Under the pieces are notes generated by a model. That model did no database searches, was not told the DNA's origin, and was given only the letters and a program-made list of their open reading frames with translations. This document shows, piece after piece, positions 60,321 to 64,000 of a stretch of 64,000 bases of DNA. The DNA is from DATARR01 sp036376245. Lineage in GTDB: Bacteria; Acidobacteriota; Thermoanaerobaculia; Multivoradales; UBA5704. Location: NCBI GenBank assembly GCA_036376245.1, contig DASVAS010000037.1, forward strand, positions 186,001 through 250,000, given 5' to 3'. How positions within the stretch are numbered: the first letter of the stretch is position 1; every line of letters begins with the position of its first letter. A program made the position numbers and the translations under genes.

Positions 60321-61303
60321 AGGGCTCTCTCCGCGCGCGCCTCTTCGCCGGAGCGCTCGTCTGGATGATCGCGGTGTTCGTCACGGCCACGGCTCTGCTG
60401 CTCAAGCTCGCTCGGAATCATCCGGAGCTCGGGCTGCACGGTGCGACGTATCACGCCGTGATGGGAGTCTTCGCCATAGCCTTTGTCGTGGGGGGCTTGG
60501 TCCTCGTTCGAAGAGCGGTGGCGCCGCTGTGGAACCTTCGCGACAGCCTGCTTTCGGTGCGCGAAGGGCGCAGCCAGCGAATCGAAGGCGACCATCCGAG
60601 CGAGGTGCAGCCCCTGGTGAACGAGCTGAATGGGCTGCTCGAGGATCGTGAGCGTGCGATCGCCCGAGCCCTCACCACGGCGGGAGATCTCGCGCACGGA
60701 TTGAAGACGCCCCTCGCGGTGCTCGCGCAGGAGGCGGAACAGGCCGACGCCGCGGGCCATCACGATCTCGCGGCGACGCTCCGTCAACTGGTCGAGCGGA
60801 TGCAGCGGCAGGTCGACTATCACCTGGCTCGCGCCCGCGCGACCGCGTCGGCGGGCGCGGCGCCGGGACTCCGATGCCCTGTCCTGCCGTCCGTCGAAGG
60901 TCTCGTGCGCACGATGCGGCGCCTGCACGCGGAACGCGAGCTCACGATCGACGCCGAGGTTTCACCCGCGCACGAGATCCGGGGCCGCAGAGAAGACCTC
61001 GACGAGATGCTGGGGAATCTGCTCGACAACGCGTGCAAGTGGGCGCGCTCCCGGGTCGCCGTTTCGTCATCCCTCGAAGACGACCGGCTCTCCATCTCGG
61101 TGGATGACGATGGGCCGGGCCTTGATCCGTCCCTGCGCGCTCAGGTGCTGCAGCGGGGAGTGCGGGCCGACCAGCGGGTCCGGGGATCCGGGCTCGGGCT
61201 CGCGATCGTCAGCGACCTCGCCGAGCTCTACGGCGGCTCTGTCACGCTGGAGACCTCGCCGCTCGGCGGGACGCGCGCCCGGCTTCAGCTTCCACGGCCC
61301 TGA
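60317..61303 (+). CDS. Membrane histidine kinase
   Basis: 328 aa, GTG start overlapping the regulator stop. Two membrane segments (about 8-30 and 47-65) with only a short external loop, a HAMP-like linker, H-box DLAHGLKTPLAVLAQEAE (His127), N-box LDEMLGNLLDNACKWA, and ATP-lid glycine motifs in DDDGPGLDP and GSGLGLAIVSDLAELYGG. The small loop suggests it senses within the membrane or through a partner such as the product of the four-TM gene. Confidence 0.9.
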   Translation: MKGSLRARLFAGALVWMIAVFVTATALLLKLARNHPELGLHGATYHAVMGVFAIAFVVGGLVLVRRAVAPLWNLRDSLLSVREGRSQRIEGDHPSEVQPLVNELNGLLEDRERAIARALTTAGDLAHGLKTPLAVLAQEAEQADAAGHHDLAATLRQLVERMQRQVDYHLARARATASAGAAPGLRCPVLPSVEGLVRTMRRLHAERELTIDAEVSPAHEIRGRREDLDEMLGNLLDNACKWARSRVAVSSSLEDDRLSISVDDDGPGLDPSLRAQVLQRGVRADQRVRGSGLGLAIVSDLAELYGGSVTLETSPLGGTRARLQLPRP

Positions 61304-61334
61304 CCGCCGGATTTCATGCGGTGGAAAGACGGAC

Positions 61335-61357
61335 GGCGGGAGGAGGGTCCTCCCGCC
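61335..61357. terminator. Hairpin between convergent kinase and glnA genes
   Basis: Perfect 10-bp stem GGCGGGAGGA / TCCTCCCGCC with a GGG loop, located between the stops at 61303 and 61390. No strong T-tract on either strand, so termination efficiency is uncertain. Confidence 0.5.
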
Positions 61358-61389
61358 GGGCGGAGAAACGAGGCGCCGGGACCGGCCGC

Positions 61390-62913
61390 TCAGAACTGCG
61401 ACCAGAGGAACTGGTTGGTGACCTCGTGGTGGAACTGCACCTCGGAGGCCTTGATGAGGGTGCCGAGGGCCTTGGGGCAGCGCTCGGCCTGGGCGAGCTT
61501 GATCTCGGCGAACTTGGCGTGCACGTCCTCCCCCATCACCTCCTGCATGAACCGGCTCCCCTTGAACAGCCGGATGGCGTCGTAGATGTTGTCCGGCAGG
61601 AAGCGGGTGCGCGGCCGCTTGTCCCCGTCCTCCTCGCTCTGAGGACCTTCCAGCCCGGTCTTGAGCAGGGTGTAGATCGCCAGGTACGGGTTGGCGTCGG
61701 GAGCGATGGAGCGCACCTCGACACGCGCCGAGCGCTCGTTGCCGAGGGGGATGCGCACCATGGAGCCGCGGTCGATGGCCGAGGCCTTGATCTGGTTGGG
61801 CGCCTCGAAGTGGGGGTCGAGGCGGCGGTAGGAGTTGACGCTCGAGTTGAGCACCAGGCAGATGTCCGAGGCGCTGGCCAGGATGCGGCCGATGAAGTCC
61901 CAGCCGGCGGCCGAGAGACCGTCCTTGCCGTCCTTCTCGTAGAAGAGATTGGTCGACTGGCGGGTCAACGAGAGGTTGGTGTGCATGCCCGAACCGTTGA
62001 TGCCGGTCACCGGCTTGGGCAGGAAGCTCGCCGTCATCCCCAGGCGCGCCGCGACCTGCCGGGAGAGCAGCTTGTAGAGCTGCACCTGGTCGGCGGCCAC
62101 CGAGGCCTCGGTGTAGCTGTAGTTCATCTCGAACTGCGAGGGCGCCACCTCCGGGTGGTCCTTCTCGTTGGCGAAGCCCATGGCCCGCTGCACCTCGGCG
62201 GCGGTGTCGATGAACTGCCGCAGGGCGTCGCCCGGCAGCGAGTGGTAATAGCCGCCCGTGGAGATGAACTCGAAACGGCCGGTTTCGTGATAGCAGCGCT
62301 CCGCGTCGCGACCGCGGAAGAGGAAACCCTCGATCTCGTTGGCGGCGTGGGCGACCGTGCCGTCCTGGGCGTACAGCTTGTCGGCGTACCCCTTGAGCAG
62401 GGCCCGCATGTCGGCGCTGTACGGGCTGCCGTCGCGCTCGCGGACCTCGCCGAAGGCCAGCACCTTGCCGGGGCCGAAGACGTCCGACGGCAGCCAGTAG
62501 AAGGCCGGCCAGTCGACCGCCAGCCGCAGGTCCGACTCCTGCTGCCGCGAGAAGCCGCGGATCGACGAGCCGTCGAAGGTCAGATTGTCCGCCGCCTTGA
62601 GCAGGAACTTCTTGTCATAGTCCAGCATGTGCAGCCGGCCTTCGAGGTCGGTGAAACACACGGTGACCGCCTTGATGCGCTTCTCGTCGTTGAGATAGCG
62701 CATCCGCTGTTCGCGGACCACGTCGGCGGGCCGCCGGGCCAGCCGTTCCTCCTTGGCCTGGAGGTTCATCTCCTCCAGCTGGTCGTAGGGGATCTCCAGA
62801 AAGTCGCGCAGCCCCGGATGCGAGGCGCGGGGCGTCGGCCGCGCCATCTCCTCCAGCTTTTCCGGGGTCATGGCCGCAAGCGCCTCGGCTCGGCTCGGCT
62901 CTGTTGGGTGCAT
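61390..62913 (-). CDS. glnA: Glutamine synthetase
   Basis: 507 aa, longer at the N-terminus than classical GlnA. Landmarks in order: FDGSSIRGFSRQQESDLRL (substrate loop), NEIEGFLF, the EKDHPEVAPSQFEMNY metal/ATP site, NGSGMHTNLSL, the NERSARVEVR nucleotide and glutamate site, and NPYLAIYTLLKTGLEG. It ligates ammonia to glutamate in the cytoplasm. No tyrosine adenylylation motif of the enteric type is obvious. It has its own promoter (62958-62985) and may be one of several glutamine synthetases in the genome. Confidence 0.9.
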   Translation of the reverse strand: MHPTEPSRAEALAAMTPEKLEEMARPTPRASHPGLRDFLEIPYDQLEEMNLQAKEERLARRPADVVREQRMRYLNDEKRIKAVTVCFTDLEGRLHMLDYDKKFLLKAADNLTFDGSSIRGFSRQQESDLRLAVDWPAFYWLPSDVFGPGKVLAFGEVRERDGSPYSADMRALLKGYADKLYAQDGTVAHAANEIEGFLFRGRDAERCYHETGRFEFISTGGYYHSLPGDALRQFIDTAAEVQRAMGFANEKDHPEVAPSQFEMNYSYTEASVAADQVQLYKLLSRQVAARLGMTASFLPKPVTGINGSGMHTNLSLTRQSTNLFYEKDGKDGLSAAGWDFIGRILASASDICLVLNSSVNSYRRLDPHFEAPNQIKASAIDRGSMVRIPLGNERSARVEVRSIAPDANPYLAIYTLLKTGLEGPQSEEDGDKRPRTRFLPDNIYDAIRLFKGSRFMQEVMGEDVHAKFAEIKLAQAERCPKALGTLIKASEVQFHHEVTNQFLWSQF

Positions 62914-62957
62914 GGCTTCTCTCCTTTGGGGGTCGGCGTCCTAACCTCTTGGGCTAG

Positions 62958-62985
62958 ATTCTACACGAACTAGCCTAGCCGTCAA
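62958..62985 (-). promoter_or_regulatory. glnA promoter
   Basis: Read on the minus strand: TTGACG, a 16-bp spacer, then TAGAAT, ending 45 nt before the glnA start. The spacer contains CTAGGCTAG, a small palindrome that might bind a regulator. Confidence 0.65.
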
Positions 62986-63220
62986 GGTATTTAGGATAAA
63001 TTGGCCCCTACATAGACTAAGTGCCGAGCCCAATGTGGCGAGGATTCGCATCAGCGTGGACTTGCCTGCGCGGTTTCCGGTCGAGCAGTCCGAACATCCC
63101 CTGGGGTACATCGAGTGAGAGGAATGTCGGAGGGTTCCCTTCAGGATCGCCGGGTTTCCCTCCCGCCTGGCAGCTTGATAGACTGCTGTCGAAACCGCTC
63201 AGACTGAAGAGGGTGCAGTC
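62986..63220. other. Divergent intergenic region upstream of glnA and the final gene
   Basis: No gene is supported. It should hold the promoter of the gene at 63221; TTGATA at 63176 is a weak -35 candidate. Short open frames here are not conserved by eye. Confidence 0.5.
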
Positions 63221-64000
63221 ATGCAAACCTCGACGAACGCACGGTTGTCCCGGCTCGGTCGGTGGGCTGCGAAGCCGAAGCATCGGGTGTGTCTGGCTTG
63301 CGCGCTGATGGTCGCCGCCGCCGTGGCCGACGGAGCGAGCGCCTGGGCGGAGACGATCGATCGGCCACCCGTGCGCGCGACCCTGGTCCGCAGGTTCGGC
63401 GTGCCGGTGGTCAGCGAGGTCCTCGGGCCGCAGATCGGCGGCCGGAGCTACGCCCGGGCCAGCGATTCGTTCGACAACTTCTCTTTCTATTCTCGCGGTT
63501 TCTGGTGGACCCGCGCCGCGGACGGGAAACGCTGGACCCTGATGAAGGGTCAACCGTCGCCGTTAGACCCCTGGCTTGTGGCCCCCGATCCGGCACGGCC
63601 CGACACCGTCTACTCGGCTGAACGATGGGGCACGATCTTCCGCAGCGAGGATGCGGGCGCCACTTGGGAGATGCGCGGCACGGCACCGGACTATTGCAGG
63701 CATCCCAATCAGTTTCTGGTCACGGAAACAGGTCTCCTCGTCATCGGGAGGGGGTCGAGCATCTGCCGCTCCGCCGACGGGGGACTCAATTGGGATAAGG
63801 CGGCCCATGAGGTCACAAAGTCTGCCTTCGCTGTGGATCCAACGGATGCCAGGCACCTGTTGATGCTGGGCGGTACGCCGCCCGCCCGGCTCTTCGAGTC
63901 ATTCGATGGTGGCGCTTCCTGGATCGCGCATGCGGGATGGGTGGATGCGACGGCGCTACGGGTCTCGGCTTCGACGAGGGGTTTGGAGATCGAGGCCTTC
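63221..64000 (+). CDS. Secreted beta-propeller protein, 3' end beyond the window
   Basis: The frame from the ATG at 63221 (GAGGG about 7 nt upstream) stays open to the last base, giving at least 260 aa. A twin-lysine region and hydrophobic stretch (VCLACALMVAAAVADGASA) form a signal peptide of about 42 residues. Three Asp-box repeats are visible: FRSEDAGATWEM, CRSADGGLNWDKA, FESFDGGASWIA. It is of the same general class as the propellers at 18 and 3608 but not a close copy. Function unknown. Confidence 0.75.
   Translation, partial: MQTSTNARLSRLGRWAAKPKHRVCLACALMVAAAVADGASAWAETIDRPPVRATLVRRFGVPVVSEVLGPQIGGRSYARASDSFDNFSFYSRGFWWTRAADGKRWTLMKGQPSPLDPWLVAPDPARPDTVYSAERWGTIFRSEDAGATWEMRGTAPDYCRHPNQFLVTETGLLVIGRGSSICRSADGGLNWDKAAHEVTKSAFAVDPTDARHLLMLGGTPPARLFESFDGGASWIAHAGWVDATALRVSASTRGLEIEAF

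Noticed and set aside
62986..63220. Riboswitch upstream of glnA
   Set aside because: The glnA leader between promoter and start is only about 40 nt and shows no structured motif I recognise.

Overview
The window reads as one chromosomal stretch of a high-GC Gram-negative bacterium, most likely an Acidobacteriota (a Thermoanaerobaculia-like lineage is my guess). The pointers are secreted beta-propeller and PQQ-like proteins, a propeller-type sensor kinase, a TonB-receptor remnant with a carboxypeptidase-regulatory domain, a Gld-type ABC/DUF4340 operon and many ATGA or GTGA gene overlaps. No rRNA or taxonomic marker settles this. There is one tRNA (Ala, anticodon CGC) and no CRISPR array.

Layout. 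1-7 kb: a tandemly duplicated two-gene unit (secreted beta-propeller with a TTG start, then a PQQ-like protein). 7-10.4 kb: a LuxE-like acyl-protein synthetase diverging from a sigma-2 fragment, then an ECF sigma / anti-sigma / Spy-like periplasmic operon. 10.4-15 kb: a Gld-like ABC exporter operon ending in DUF4340. 15.2-17.3 kb: a small coiled-coil gene, a 17-unit 20-bp tandem array, a large inverted repeat, an MNT nucleotidyltransferase and a DUF433/frameshifted DUF5615 module. 17.3-22.3 kb: K+ channel, metallopeptidase, beta-CASP nuclease, a BrkB-family membrane protein, and tRNA-Ala, whose promoter and first bases lie in the brkB-like gene.

22.3-37.9 kb: an island of visibly lower GC between tRNA-Ala and a degenerate copy of the tRNA-proximal sequence near 37.8 kb. 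It carries sugar-nucleotide and glycan genes (epimerase, nucleotide-sugar dehydrogenase, GT4, GT2, other GT-like genes, deacetylase, sulfotransferase, carbamoyltransferase, methyltransferase), a SIR2-TPR protein resembling anti-phage NADases, and a HEAT-repeat/dual-specificity-phosphatase pair. This looks like a surface-glycan locus that also hosts defence-like genes.

38-49.5 kb: cupin, epoxide hydrolase diverging from a propeller sensor kinase/NarL regulator pair across a perfect 16-bp palindrome, small envelope proteins, a large secreted sialidase-fold protein, and a tiny eight-cysteine secreted peptide with a defensin-like spacing. 49.4-53.4 kb: a 21-bp tandem array, then a three-gene operon of coiled-coil protein, PspA/IM30 (ESCRT-III family) and a Ycf46-like AAA ATPase. 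53.4-57.7 kb: a decayed sugar-uptake locus (intact LacI and one permease; truncated TonB receptor, first permease and secreted protein), interrupted by a foreign-looking membrane-protein gene and a palindromic element. 57.4-64 kb: membrane proteins, an OmpR/histidine-kinase pair, glutamine synthetase, and a propeller gene running off the end.

Dispersed repeats recur: a perfect 28-29 bp stem with a 26-nt loop (10.35 and 53.33 kb) and a MITE-like element with CCCTCACC ends (7.0, 20.7 and 57.6 kb). Both families extend into genes and supply starts, stops or C-termini.
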